DNA of 33,287 nt from Lentisphaeraceae bacterium (lineage in GTDB: Bacteria > Verrucomicrobiota > Kiritimatiellia > RFP12 > UBA1067): positions 1-33,287 of the forward strand of contig SFPL01000076.1 of NCBI GenBank assembly GCA_004551905.1, written 5' to 3'. Position numbers and translations under genes: made by a program. Within the stretch, counting starts at the first letter, position 1; each line of letters opens with the position of its first letter. Below are positions 7,100 to 14,495 of this stretch, piece by piece. The notes under the pieces were generated by a model. The model saw only the letters and a program-made list of their open reading frames with translations. It ran no database searches and was not told the origin of the DNA.

Positions 7100-10000
7100 A
7101 GCGCACGGACCTGAGGAAGATCCTGATCATCGGCTCAGGGCCGATCGTGATCGGACAGGGCTGCGAGTTCGACTACTCGGGCGTGCAGGCCGTGAAGGCG
7201 CTGCGGCGCGAAGGATACGAAATCGTCCTCGCGAACTCCAACCCCGCGACGGTGATGACCGACCCCGAGATGGCCGAGGCGACGTACATCGAGCCGCTGA
7301 CGGTCGATTCGGTCGCCGCAATCATCCGCAAGGAGCGCCCGGACGCTCTCCTTCCGACGCTCGGCGGGCAGACCGCGCTCAACGTGGCGACCGGGCTTGC
7401 AAAGTCGGGCGTCCTCGCGGAATGCGGAGTCGAGATGATCGGCGCGAACGCCGATGCCATCGCGCGTGCAGAGGACCGCAACCTCTTCAAGGCCGCCATG
7501 TCGGAGCTCGGGCTCGACATGCCTAAGTCGGGGAGCGCCCATTCGCCGGAGGAGGCGCAGCGGATCGCGGCGGATATCGGCTCGTGGCCGCTCATCATCC
7601 GCCCGGGCTTCACGCTCGGCGGCACCGGCGGCGGCATCGCGCACGATGCGGACGAGTTCGACGAAATCGTCTCACGCGGACTCGAGGCGTCGCTCAACCA
7701 CGAGGTGCTCATCGAGGAGTCGCTCGTCGGCTGGAAGGAATTCGAGATGGAGGTGATGCGCGACAAGGCGGGGAACGCCGTCATCGTCTGCTCCATCGAG
7801 AATTTGGACCCGATGGGCGTGCATACCGGCGACTCCATCACCGTCGCGCCAATCCAGACGCTGACCGACAGGGAATACCAGTCGATGCGCGACGACTCCA
7901 TCCGCGTCCTCGAGAAGATCGGCATCGAGACCGGCGGCTCGAACGTGCAGTGGGCGGTGAACCCCGAGACGGGACGGCGCGTCATCATCGAAATGAATCC
8001 TCGCGTCTCGCGCTCGTCCGCGCTCGCGTCGAAGGCGACTGGCTTCCCGATCGCGAAGATCGCCGCCCTTCTCGCGATCGGCTACACGCTCGACGAGCTG
8101 AAGAATGACATCACGCAGGCGACGCCCGCCTGCTTCGAGCCGGCGCTTGACTACGTGGTCGTCAAGGTGCCGCGCTTCACCTTCGAGAAGTTTCCCGGCG
8201 CGGACAGGCGGCTCGGCACGCAGATGAAGTCCGTCGGCGAGGCAATGGCGATCGGCCGCACCTTCAAGCAGGCGTACCTCAAGGCCATCCGCTCGCTGGA
8301 GGCGCCGCTCTCCGGACACGACGCAGAGAAGTTCGACCCGTGGTTCAGGCGCGAGCTCGGGGAAATCGAGGAATTCAGGAAGTTTTTAAGTCACAATCCG
8401 CACAACCCCGACCTCTTGCGCCAGGCGAAGGTGTTTGGCTTCAGCGACAAGGACATTGCCGCGACATCCGGCACCGACGAGGATGCGGTGCGGAAAACCC
8501 GCCTCTCGCTCGGCATTCGACCCGAGTACGGCGAAGTCGACACCTGCGCCGGCGAATTCGCCGCGAAGGCACCGTATTACTACAGCTACTATTCGACTTC
8601 GGACTTCGGCCTTCGGCCTTCGGGACTTGCGACGGCAGATGCCCTGAGATTAAAATCACCGAAGTCTGAAGTCGCAGGTCCGAAGTCCTCCCCCCGCAAG
8701 ATCATGGTCCTGGGCGGCGGACCGAACCGAATCGGCCAGGGCATCGAATTCGACTGGTGCTGCTGCCACGCGGCGTTCGCGCTCCGCAAGATGGGCATCG
8801 AGGTGGTGATGGTGAACTCCAACCCCGAGACCGTCTCGACCGACTACGACACCTCCGACAAACTCTACTTCGAGCCCCTCACCTTCGAGGACGTTATGGA
8901 GGTCTACGAGCGCGAACGGTGCGACGGCGCAATCGTCCAGTTCGGCGGCCAGACCCCGCTCAACCTCGCCGAACGCCTCGCGGCCGCCGGCGTGAACGTC
9001 CTCGGAACGTCGCCCCACGACATCGCGCTCGCCGAGGACCGCGACTTCTTCCGTGCCCTCGTCAACGAGGTGGGCGTGAAGCAGCCGCCGAGCGGAATCG
9101 CCCACTCCGTCGACGACGCCCTGAAGATCGCCGGGGAGATCGGCTATCCCGTCCTCGTGCGCCCGTCGTTCGTCCTCGGCGGACGCGGCATGGCGATCGT
9201 CTACCACGAGGACCGGCTCCGGGAATACGTCGAGGAGGCAGTCAAGATCTCCGAGGGAGCCCCCATCCTCATCGACAAGTTCCTGACGCACGCAATCGAA
9301 CTCGACGTGGACTGCGTCGCGGACGGAAAGACCTGCGTCGTCGGCGCGATCCTCGAGCACATCGAGGCGGCGGGCTGCCATTCCGGCGACGCCGCCGCGG
9401 TAACGCCGCCGGTATCGCTCACGGCGGAGACGATCGCCGAAGTCGAGCACATCGCGCGCACCTTCGCGGCAAGACTCAACGTCTGCGGACTCATGAACAT
9501 CCAGCTCGCCGTCAAGGACGGCGAGGTGTGGATGATCGAAGTGAATCCACGGGCTTCGCGCACTGTCCCCTTCGTCTCGAAAGCGGTCGGCTGGTCGCTC
9601 GCCGGTGCCGCGGCAAGATGCATGGCCGGGGAGAAGCTGGCCGATGTCGTTGGCGGCAGCATTCGACCTTCGTCCTACTTCTGCGCCAAGGAGGCGGTGT
9701 TCCCGTTCGTCAAGTTCCCCGGCGCGGACATCACGCTGACGCCGGAAATGAAGTCGACCGGCGAGGTCATGGCGTTCGGCGCAGACGCGGCAACGGCCTA
9801 CTACAAGAGCCAGATTGCGGCCGGCAGCCCCCTGCCGCTCCCGGGCCAGGGCGGGATCGTCCTTTGCATCCGCAACGAAGACAAGGCCGAGGTCGTTGAG
9901 CTCGCCAAGACGCTGGACAAGCTTGGCTACGAGATATGGGCGACACGCGGCACCTCAACGGCGCTCTGGAAGGCAGGCATCGAGTCGAACGCCCTCTACA

Positions 10001-10257
10001 AGATTCCGCTTGGCAGCCCCAACACGCTCGACCTCATCCGTCGCGGCAAGGTGAAGTGGATCGTCAACACGCGCGAGGATGGGGAGAGCGCCGCACATGA
10101 CAGCGTTAAGATACGCACGGCAGCTACGCTCGCGGGGGTCCCGGTGACGACGACGCTCGCCGGTTTCGCCGAGGCGGTACGCGGAATGGCGGCAACGGCC
10201 TCGTCGACAGGCATGCCGCCGCGCTCGCTGCAGGAGTGGCACGCGGCACGGGATTGA
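7096..10257 (+). CDS. carB: carbamoyl-phosphate synthase large subunit
   Basis: Makes carbamoyl phosphate from bicarbonate, two ATP and the ammonia released by CarA. The 1053 residues (E. coli 1073) contain two homologous synthetase halves, starting KILIIGSGPIVIGQGCEFDY and KIMVLGGGPNRIGQGIEFDW. The halves have the ATP-grasp signatures PLIIRPGFTLGGTGGG and PVLVRPSFVLGGRGMA. A C-terminal MGS-like regulatory domain (about residue 915 on) contains IWATRGTS. The linker just before the second half (residues about 500-531, after VDTCAGEFAAKAPYYYS) is encoded by palindrome P5. The ATG overlaps the pyrG stop by 4 bp. The stop lies only 13 bp from the convergent pyrC stop, with no visible terminator between. 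Confidence 0.97.
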   Translation: MKRTDLRKILIIGSGPIVIGQGCEFDYSGVQAVKALRREGYEIVLANSNPATVMTDPEMAEATYIEPLTVDSVAAIIRKERPDALLPTLGGQTALNVATGLAKSGVLAECGVEMIGANADAIARAEDRNLFKAAMSELGLDMPKSGSAHSPEEAQRIAADIGSWPLIIRPGFTLGGTGGGIAHDADEFDEIVSRGLEASLNHEVLIEESLVGWKEFEMEVMRDKAGNAVIVCSIENLDPMGVHTGDSITVAPIQTLTDREYQSMRDDSIRVLEKIGIETGGSNVQWAVNPETGRRVIIEMNPRVSRSSALASKATGFPIAKIAALLAIGYTLDELKNDITQATPACFEPALDYVVVKVPRFTFEKFPGADRRLGTQMKSVGEAMAIGRTFKQAYLKAIRSLEAPLSGHDAEKFDPWFRRELGEIEEFRKFLSHNPHNPDLLRQAKVFGFSDKDIAATSGTDEDAVRKTRLSLGIRPEYGEVDTCAGEFAAKAPYYYSYYSTSDFGLRPSGLATADALRLKSPKSEVAGPKSSPRKIMVLGGGPNRIGQGIEFDWCCCHAAFALRKMGIEVVMVNSNPETVSTDYDTSDKLYFEPLTFEDVMEVYERERCDGAIVQFGGQTPLNLAERLAAAGVNVLGTSPHDIALAEDRDFFRALVNEVGVKQPPSGIAHSVDDALKIAGEIGYPVLVRPSFVLGGRGMAIVYHEDRLREYVEEAVKISEGAPILIDKFLTHAIELDVDCVADGKTCVVGAILEHIEAAGCHSGDAAAVTPPVSLTAETIAEVEHIARTFAARLNVCGLMNIQLAVKDGEVWMIEVNPRASRTVPFVSKAVGWSLAGAAARCMAGEKLADVVGGSIRPSSYFCAKEAVFPFVKFPGADITLTPEMKSTGEVMAFGADAATAYYKSQIAAGSPLPLPGQGGIVLCIRNEDKAEVVELAKTLDKLGYEIWATRGTSTALWKAGIESNALYKIPLGSPNTLDLIRRGKVKWIVNTREDGESAAHDSVKIRTAATLAGVPVTTTLAGFAEAVRGMAATASSTGMPPRSLQEWHAARD
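8595..8687 (+). repeat. palindromic element P5 inside carB ('cttcggac' family)
   Basis: The left arm 8595-8621 and right arm 8661-8687 are complementary at about 21 of 27 positions, separated by a 39-base centre that itself contains cttcgg repeats. It encodes TSDFGLRPSG through SPKSEVAG, in the linker between the two synthetase halves. It is the same family and reading frame as P1 in carA, but the centre is longer. Confidence 0.82.
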
Positions 10258-10270
10258 CGCAGGCCCGGCC

Positions 10271-11365
10271 TCAGAGCTCCAACGGATTGAGCGCAAATTC
10301 CATGCCGTTCCAGGGGCAGTTACGAGAGCGCGAGGCAAAGCCGGAGATGTCGACCGGGCGCAGCGGACCGACTTCAAACCGGCTCTGGGCAGTTACCTGC
10401 TCCGAAAGGCGCCGCGGCAGCAGCGAAAGCGGCAGGCCGTGCCAGGCGCGGGCCCAGGCGTCGACCGCCATTCCCTCACCCTCCACCATCACCGCGTAGG
10501 TTGCGGCCGCCGCCGTCTCGAGCCCGATGATTCCGTTCGCCGCCCGGGCGAACCCGCCGGCCTTGGCCTCGGCGGTGTGCGGGGCGTGGTCGGTCGCGAA
10601 CATGAGCGCGCCTTCCTTCACCGCCTTGCGCAGCTCGGCGCGGTCCTCCCGGTTTCCGAGCGGCGGCGCCATCTTGAAGTTCACGTCGTCCGCCTCGAGC
10701 TCGTCACAGGCGAAGACGAGGTGGTGCGGGGTAGCCTCGGCGGTGACCGGCAGGCCTTCGCGCTGGGCGGCGCGCACCAACGCCACGCCCACGGCAGTGG
10801 AGATGTGCTGGATGTGGAGGCGGCAGCCGGTCTCGCGGCAGAGCGAAATGTCGCGGCTTATCGCCGCGGACTCGGCCTCGGCGGGAATCACCTTGAGCCC
10901 CAGCCGCCGGGCAAGGGGACAGTCCCTGATGACGCCGCCCGCCACGATGCGCGGATCGAGCGCGTGCTCGCAGACGACGAGCCCGAGCGCGGCGGCGCGG
11001 CGCATCGCCTCTTCCATCAGCGCGTCGTCGCACACATACGAACCGTCGTCGGTGAAGAACGCGGCTCCGGCCTCGGCGAGCGCCTCGAGGTCCGCCACCT
11101 CGCCGCCGAGCCGTCCCTTGGTTATGCAGGCGGATGGAAACAGAAGCGGGGCGCCGTCGCCCAGCGCGGCGCGCATCTCAAGCTGATGACGGATGACCTC
11201 GGCGGAATCGCACGCCGGCGAGGTATTGGGCATGGTGACGACAGCGGCGAATCCGCCGCGCGCGGCGGCGGCGAGCCCGGTCGCGGTCGTCTCGGCCGCC
11301 GGCGTTCCCGGGTCGCGGAAGTGGACGTGCACGTCCACGAAGCCCTGCAATGCGAGGACGCCCAT
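10271..11365 (-). CDS. pyrC: dihydroorotase, N-terminally short
   Basis: Cyclises carbamoyl aspartate to dihydroorotate in pyrimidine synthesis. The 364-residue protein begins almost at the metal-binding motif: GFVDVHVHFRDPG, with His13 and His15. Further expected ligands are Asp106/Asp107 in FTDDGS, His134, His187 in LHIQHIST, and Asp259 in FATDHAPHT. Class I dihydroorotases normally have about 45 extra N-terminal residues forming half of a small beta-sandwich; these are absent. The frame stays open upstream, but that region codes for FucU in another frame and gives no dihydroorotase-like sequence. The ATG is 2 bp after the fucU stop. All catalytic motifs are visible, so I expect it to be active. 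Confidence 0.88.
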   Translation of the reverse strand: MGVLALQGFVDVHVHFRDPGTPAAETTATGLAAAARGGFAAVVTMPNTSPACDSAEVIRHQLEMRAALGDGAPLLFPSACITKGRLGGEVADLEALAEAGAAFFTDDGSYVCDDALMEEAMRRAAALGLVVCEHALDPRIVAGGVIRDCPLARRLGLKVIPAEAESAAISRDISLCRETGCRLHIQHISTAVGVALVRAAQREGLPVTAEATPHHLVFACDELEADDVNFKMAPPLGNREDRAELRKAVKEGALMFATDHAPHTAEAKAGGFARAANGIIGLETAAAATYAVMVEGEGMAVDAWARAWHGLPLSLLPRRLSEQVTAQSRFEVGPLRPVDISGFASRSRNCPWNGMEFALNPLEL

Positions 11366-11367
11366 CC

Positions 11368-11787
11368 TCAGCCTACCGGGGTGACGCCCTTCTTGACGAA
11401 GACGTTGCCGTACTTCGCCGTCTCGCCGGTCTGGACGACCGCGAAGGCGCGCTTGGCGCGGGCGTAAAGCTCGTCGCGGGTGACGAACTCGATCTCGCCC
11501 TTGTAGCCGAGCGCCTTGCGGATGCGCGCCTCGACGTCGGGGTCGAGCGTGTCGCCCGGCACTGGCGCGGTCATGATGACCGGGGTGGCGTAGCTGTCCA
11601 GCTCGATGAGCGGGGCGACGCCCTTCAGCACCCGGTCGACGCTGAGGCCGTCGGCACGGATGAGCTCGCGCGCATTCGTGCGCCCGGGGAAGTGGGCGTC
11701 GGCGAAAAGTATCTCGTCCCCGTGCCCCATCTCTGCCAGCGCCTTGAGGAGTTCGGGGGAAACCACTGGATCTATTCCCTTGAGCAT
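11368..11787 (-). CDS. fucU: L-fucose mutarotase FucU/RbsD family
   Basis: Interconverts sugar anomers; FucU acts on L-fucose and related sugars. From the ATG at 11787 the protein is 139 residues, matching the roughly 140 of E. coli FucU. It shares MLKGIDPVVSPELLKALAEM, MGHGDEILFADAHFP, IRADGL, LIELDSYA, GDTLDP, TGETAKYGN and the KKGVTP C-terminus. A strong Shine-Dalgarno (aaagga) precedes the ATG by about 6 bases. The same frame stays open upstream to a GTG at 11919 that overlaps the stop of the preceding gene and encodes a Tat-like leader. The true product may therefore be a 183-residue exported form, or both forms may be made. No fucose catabolic gene is adjacent; pyrC follows. Confidence 0.88.
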   Translation of the reverse strand: MLKGIDPVVSPELLKALAEMGHGDEILFADAHFPGRTNARELIRADGLSVDRVLKGVAPLIELDSYATPVIMTAPVPGDTLDPDVEARIRKALGYKGEIEFVTRDELYARAKRAFAVVQTGETAKYGNVFVKKGVTPVG

Positions 11788-11919
11788 ACCTGTTCCTTTC
11801 TTCGTTTCTGGTTCTGAAACTCCGCCTGGACGCTGATCGCAGCCCGCAGTCGCGCCCAGCCCGCATGCGGCTGCGGCTGCGGCGACGCCGGAGACGAAGT
11901 GCCTGCGCGTCAGCCTCAC
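11788..11919 (-). other. in-frame Tat-like leader upstream of fucU
   Basis: A GTG at 11919-11917 overlaps the stop of the preceding gene (GTGA). It reads MRLTRRHFVSGVAAAAAACG, then LGATAGCDQ and a hydrophilic stretch that continues without a stop into FucU. TRRHFVSG fits the twin-arginine signal consensus and is followed by a hydrophobic Ala-rich core. TAGC resembles a lipobox, though weakly (Thr at -3). It may be a real alternative N-terminus that exports FucU, or the leftover 5' end of another gene. Codon use is as GC-rich as in the neighbours. Confidence 0.5.
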
Positions 11920-12344
11920 GGGAACTGCTCCTCGTCCCGCAGGCCCTCGGGCCGCGGCAGCGGCTCGAGCCCGCGTTCGGCGAGACGGGCGTTGACGCCC
12001 TTCCAGACATTGTAGCGAAACGCCTCCGGCGCGCGGTACACCGCGTCGACGGCGCGCGCGCGGAAGGCGGCGGCCTCGTCGGCCGAAAGCGGCGGCGCGG
12101 GCGGGGCGGACGGATGCGCGCGGCCGGCAAGCATCGCGGCCAGCACGAAGACGAGCGCGAGCAGCACCGCGTAGCCGGCCGCTATGGCCCACGGCCGCCA
12201 GTTGAGCGGATCGTCGCCGATGACGCGGTAGGGGCGGATTCCCTGCTTGCGGAGCTGCAGGTAGGCGTCGTTGCGGTCCCACGCCTTGATCTCGCCCTCG
12301 CAGTTGCGGTTTTGCTTGTCCTGGTATAGGTACTTATACGTCAT
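11916..12344 (-). CDS. single-span membrane protein with GspF/PilC-like N-terminus
   Basis: The 142 residues have no named function. Residues 1-43 (MTYKYLYQDKQNRNCEGEIK, then AWDRNDAYLQLRKQGIRPYRV) resemble the short N-terminal segment of type II secretion/type IV pilus GspF/PilC proteins, in which YKY..D..G....GEI is followed by A.L...G..P. One transmembrane segment (about 52-73) follows, then a Pro/Ala-rich stretch. The C-terminus is amphipathic and probably periplasmic. None of the GspF membrane domain is present. A TATAAT box lies 8 bases before the ATG with no Shine-Dalgarno, suggesting a leaderless mRNA. The stop overlaps the GTG of the FucU leader. Confidence 0.7.
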   Translation of the reverse strand: MTYKYLYQDKQNRNCEGEIKAWDRNDAYLQLRKQGIRPYRVIGDDPLNWRPWAIAAGYAVLLALVFVLAAMLAGRAHPSAPPAPPLSADEAAAFRARAVDAVYRAPEAFRYNVWKGVNARLAERGLEPLPRPEGLRDEEQFP

Positions 12345-12352
12345 CAGCGTAG

Positions 12353-12360
12353 ATTATACC
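12353..12360 (-). promoter_or_regulatory. -10 promoter box (GGTATAAT) for the GspF-like gene
   Basis: On the - strand GGTATAAT ends 8 bases before the ATG at 12344 and overlaps the end of rsmI. No -35 match is seen at 18 bp. The match to the recurring GG-TATAAT pattern elsewhere in the window supports it. Confidence 0.5.
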
Positions 12361-13061
12361 ATATTTTCGGACGAAGAGCGGCGGAACTTGGGGTTGGCGC
12401 CGGCGATCACCACCGCGATCTCGCCCTTCGCCTTCGCCCCGGCGAACTCCTTCACGAGGTCGGAGAGGTAGCCGCGCGAGACGCGCTCGTGCAGCTTGGT
12501 GAGCTCGGCGCAGACCGCGGCCTCGCGGTCGCCAAGCACCTCCAGCGCCGCCGCGAGCGTCGCGGCGACGCGGTAGGGCGACTCGTAGAGGACGAGCGTA
12601 TGCTCGCTCGCGGCGTCCTCGGCAAACCAGTTGCGCAGCGCGCCGGGTCCGCGCGGCGGAAATCCGCGGAAGGTGTAGGAGGAGGTCGGCAGCGCGCTCA
12701 TGAGGAGCGCCACTTCCACCGCGCAGGCACCGGGGACAACCTCGTAGGCGAGACCCTCGCGCGCGCAAGCGCGCAGGAGCCGGTAGCCTGGATCGGACAC
12801 TCCGGGGTAGCCGCCGTCGGAGCAGAGCGCGACTTCGGCACCGTCACGGAGCAGATCCAGCACCCTCCCCTCGACGCGCTCCTCGTTGCCCTGGCGGTAG
12901 GAGAACATCTCCGCCGGACGCGGTACGCCGAAATGCGAAAGCAGCTGCCAGGTGCGGCGGGTGTCCTCGCAGGCGATGGCCCGCGCGGACCTGAGCGCGT
13001 CAAGCGCACGAGGCGAAAGGTCGCCCAAATTCCCAATCGGCGTGGCGATTACGTGCAGCAT
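12354..13061 (-). CDS. rsmI: 16S rRNA (cytidine-1402-2'-O)-methyltransferase RsmI
   Basis: Uses S-adenosylmethionine to methylate the ribose of C1402 of 16S rRNA in the decoding centre. The 235 residues show the tetrapyrrole methylase fold motifs: MLHVIATPIGNLGDLSPRAL at the N-terminus, ACEDTRRT, ALCSDGGYPGVSDPGYRLL, and VPGACA. The C-terminal domain often seen in longer RsmI proteins (about 285 residues) is shortened, ending at GEIAVVIAGANPKF. The start is 11 bp downstream of tRNA-Leu, so it is probably read from the tRNA promoter. Confidence 0.93.
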   Translation of the reverse strand: MLHVIATPIGNLGDLSPRALDALRSARAIACEDTRRTWQLLSHFGVPRPAEMFSYRQGNEERVEGRVLDLLRDGAEVALCSDGGYPGVSDPGYRLLRACAREGLAYEVVPGACAVEVALLMSALPTSSYTFRGFPPRGPGALRNWFAEDAASEHTLVLYESPYRVAATLAAALEVLGDREAAVCAELTKLHERVSRGYLSDLVKEFAGAKAKGEIAVVIAGANPKFRRSSSENMV

Positions 13062-13072
13062 ACATTTTGAAG

Positions 13073-13157
13073 TGGTGCTCGGGGCGGGACTCGAACCCGC
13101 AAGGATCTCTCCACATGCACCTCAAGCATGCGTGTCTGCCAATTTCACCACCCGAGC
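13073..13157 (-). tRNA. tRNA-Leu (anticodon GAG)
   Basis: An 85-nt class II tRNA. The acceptor arm GCTCGGG pairs with CCCGAGC and CCA is encoded. The D-arm is TGGTGAAATTGGCAGACACG. The anticodon stem CATGC/GCATG encloses loop TTGAGGT with anticodon GAG. A long variable arm is followed by the T-arm GCGGGTTCGAGTCCCGC. It has its own promoter and lies directly upstream of rsmI. Confidence 0.96.
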
Positions 13158-13177
13158 AGGGTTGCAAAACAGTGCGT

Positions 13178-13207
13178 AGTATACCAAAAACTCCCCCCAG
13201 CGCGCAA
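13178..13207 (-). promoter_or_regulatory. promoter of tRNA-Leu
   Basis: The - strand reads TTGCGC (13207-13202), an 18-bp spacer ending TTTTTGG, then TATACT (13183-13178). The tRNA 5' end is 20 bases further. The architecture is the same as in the tRNA-Val, mreB, rplY and SGNH promoters. Confidence 0.7.
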
Positions 13208-13217
13208 GGGGGTGTGC
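13184..13217 (-). terminator. rho-independent terminator of the polysaccharide operon
   Basis: On the - strand CCCCC, a 9-base loop (ttgcgcgct) and GGGGG are followed by GAGTTTTT. It lies about 155 bp after the stop of the glycosyltransferase gene. Its T-run doubles as the TTTTTGG in front of the tRNA-Leu -10 box, so terminator and promoter interlock. Confidence 0.5.
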
Positions 13218-13370
13218 GACAAGAGAACGGAAATGGTAGAATCCGCCATTTCCAGAAGTGAGCACAAGAGGGGGGGCCGACCTCGTGCAGGCGTACTCAA
13301 GGAGACCGAGGCAGGACTAGTCCGCCCGCACAGTGACGAAGACCGACGCAAAATGCCGCGTCGGGCACAC
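13218..13370. other. non-coding gap between tRNA-Leu promoter and glycosyltransferase
   Basis: I see no convincing gene or RNA. A possible + strand -10 box (GGTAGAAT, 13235-13242) has no -35 partner. From about 13333 the + strand is open with GC-rich codons and could be the remnant of a small zinc-ribbon-like gene (KCRVGHTYEDRLAF), but the expected second to fourth cysteines are missing. Confidence 0.3.
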
Positions 13371-14495
13371 CTACGAGGACCGCCTCGCGTTCCTGGCGCT
13401 CAACTTCGGCGTCCAGTTGGACAATTTCCCATCGACTACAGATCCCTCCATCGCCTCTGATATGCGCTTGGCCACTCCCTGCCAGGAGAACCGCTCCGCC
13501 GCGAGCTCGCGGCCGCGGGCGCCCATCTCGGCGCGCTCAGCGTCGGAGATGGAGGTCGCCGCAGCGAGCGCCGCGGCGAGCGCCGCGACGGAGTCGGGCT
13601 CTACCCGCCAGCCGCAGCGGCGCTCCTCGACCGCCTGCCAGGGAGTCCCCGTGGTGCAGATGACCGGCGTCGCGTAGGCAAGCGCCTCCAGGACCACCGC
13701 CGAAAAATTCTCCATCGGGCTCGGCAGCACGAAGATGTCCGCCTCACGGTAGAGGCGGTCCTTCGCCTCCGGCCCCGCCGCGCCTACAAACTCCACCGAG
13801 TCGGCGAACGCCGCCGCCCGGCGCCTGAGCTTCGCCGCTAAGCCGTCCCAGTCAGGCCCCGCCAGCCTGAGCCGCCAGCCCGCCGGACGCACCCGCTCCC
13901 ACGCGTCCATCAGCGTGAAAAGCCCCTTCTCTTCGCCGAGCCGACCGAGGAAGAGCGCCACGTACCCCTTCCCCTTCGCCTCCGGCTGATCGATCCGCTC
14001 CGGCAGCCGCACCCCGAGCGGCGCCACCACGAACGGACCGTCGATCCCGAGCGCGCGGCAGGCGTCAGCCTCGGCCTCGCTCGTGCAGTGGACGAGCTCG
14101 GCGCGGCGGACGAGCGGACGCAGCAGGAGCCGCCAGACGAACGCCTTCTTGAGCCGTCCGTGCGAGAATACCCTGGGCATCAGCGAACCATGGGGAGAGA
14201 CTACGTACCGGATGCCGCGGAGCCGGCAGAAGAGAAGCGCGCGGAGGCAGAAGAGCGACCAGAGCGCGTGAATGTGCACCCAGTCGCCGCGTCTCGCGGC
14301 GGCGGACGAAAGCGGACGCCCAACGGCAAGCCGCACCAGCGGCGGCGGGGCGAGTTCGGGACGGTAGTCGCACAGAACTGTGACATTCGTCCCTGCCGCC
14401 GCCTGCTCGCGGGCGAGCTCCGAGACGAACACCGCCACACCGGAGTTCGCCTCCAGCCCCTTCACCACGTGGACGACCCTCGCCGGCTCGGTCAT
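13371..14495 (-). CDS. glycosyltransferase family 4 (GT-B fold)
   Basis: Probably transfers a sugar from a nucleotide donor to a lipid-linked oligosaccharide during surface polysaccharide assembly. The 374 residues have the N-terminal acceptor domain (VVHVVKGLEANSGVAVFVSE, WVHIHALWS, VVSPHGSLMPRV). The C-terminal donor domain has VALFLGRLGEEKGLFTLMDA and the EX7E region SPMENFSAVVLEALAYATPV. The last 20 or so residues are basic and unlike the family. The ATG overlaps the stop of the polymerase-like gene (ATGA). It is the last gene of a three-gene operon. Sugar specificity cannot be read from the sequence. Confidence 0.9.
   Translation of the reverse strand: MTEPARVVHVVKGLEANSGVAVFVSELAREQAAAGTNVTVLCDYRPELAPPPLVRLAVGRPLSSAAARRGDWVHIHALWSLFCLRALLFCRLRGIRYVVSPHGSLMPRVFSHGRLKKAFVWRLLLRPLVRRAELVHCTSEAEADACRALGIDGPFVVAPLGVRLPERIDQPEAKGKGYVALFLGRLGEEKGLFTLMDAWERVRPAGWRLRLAGPDWDGLAAKLRRRAAAFADSVEFVGAAGPEAKDRLYREADIFVLPSPMENFSAVVLEALAYATPVICTTGTPWQAVEERRCGWRVEPDSVAALAAALAAATSISDAERAEMGARGRELAAERFSWQGVAKRISEAMEGSVVDGKLSNWTPKLSARNARRSS

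Noticed and set aside
4669..8687. Repeats in carA-pyrG-carB as a CRISPR array or insertion sequence
   Set aside because: Copies are hundreds to thousands of bases apart, have no regular spacers, encode no transposase and show no obvious target duplications.
13235..13440. A structured non-coding RNA (SRP RNA, RNase P RNA or tmRNA) after the GGTAGAAT box
   Set aside because: None of the conserved core sequences of these RNAs could be found, and no stable long-range pairing was evident.
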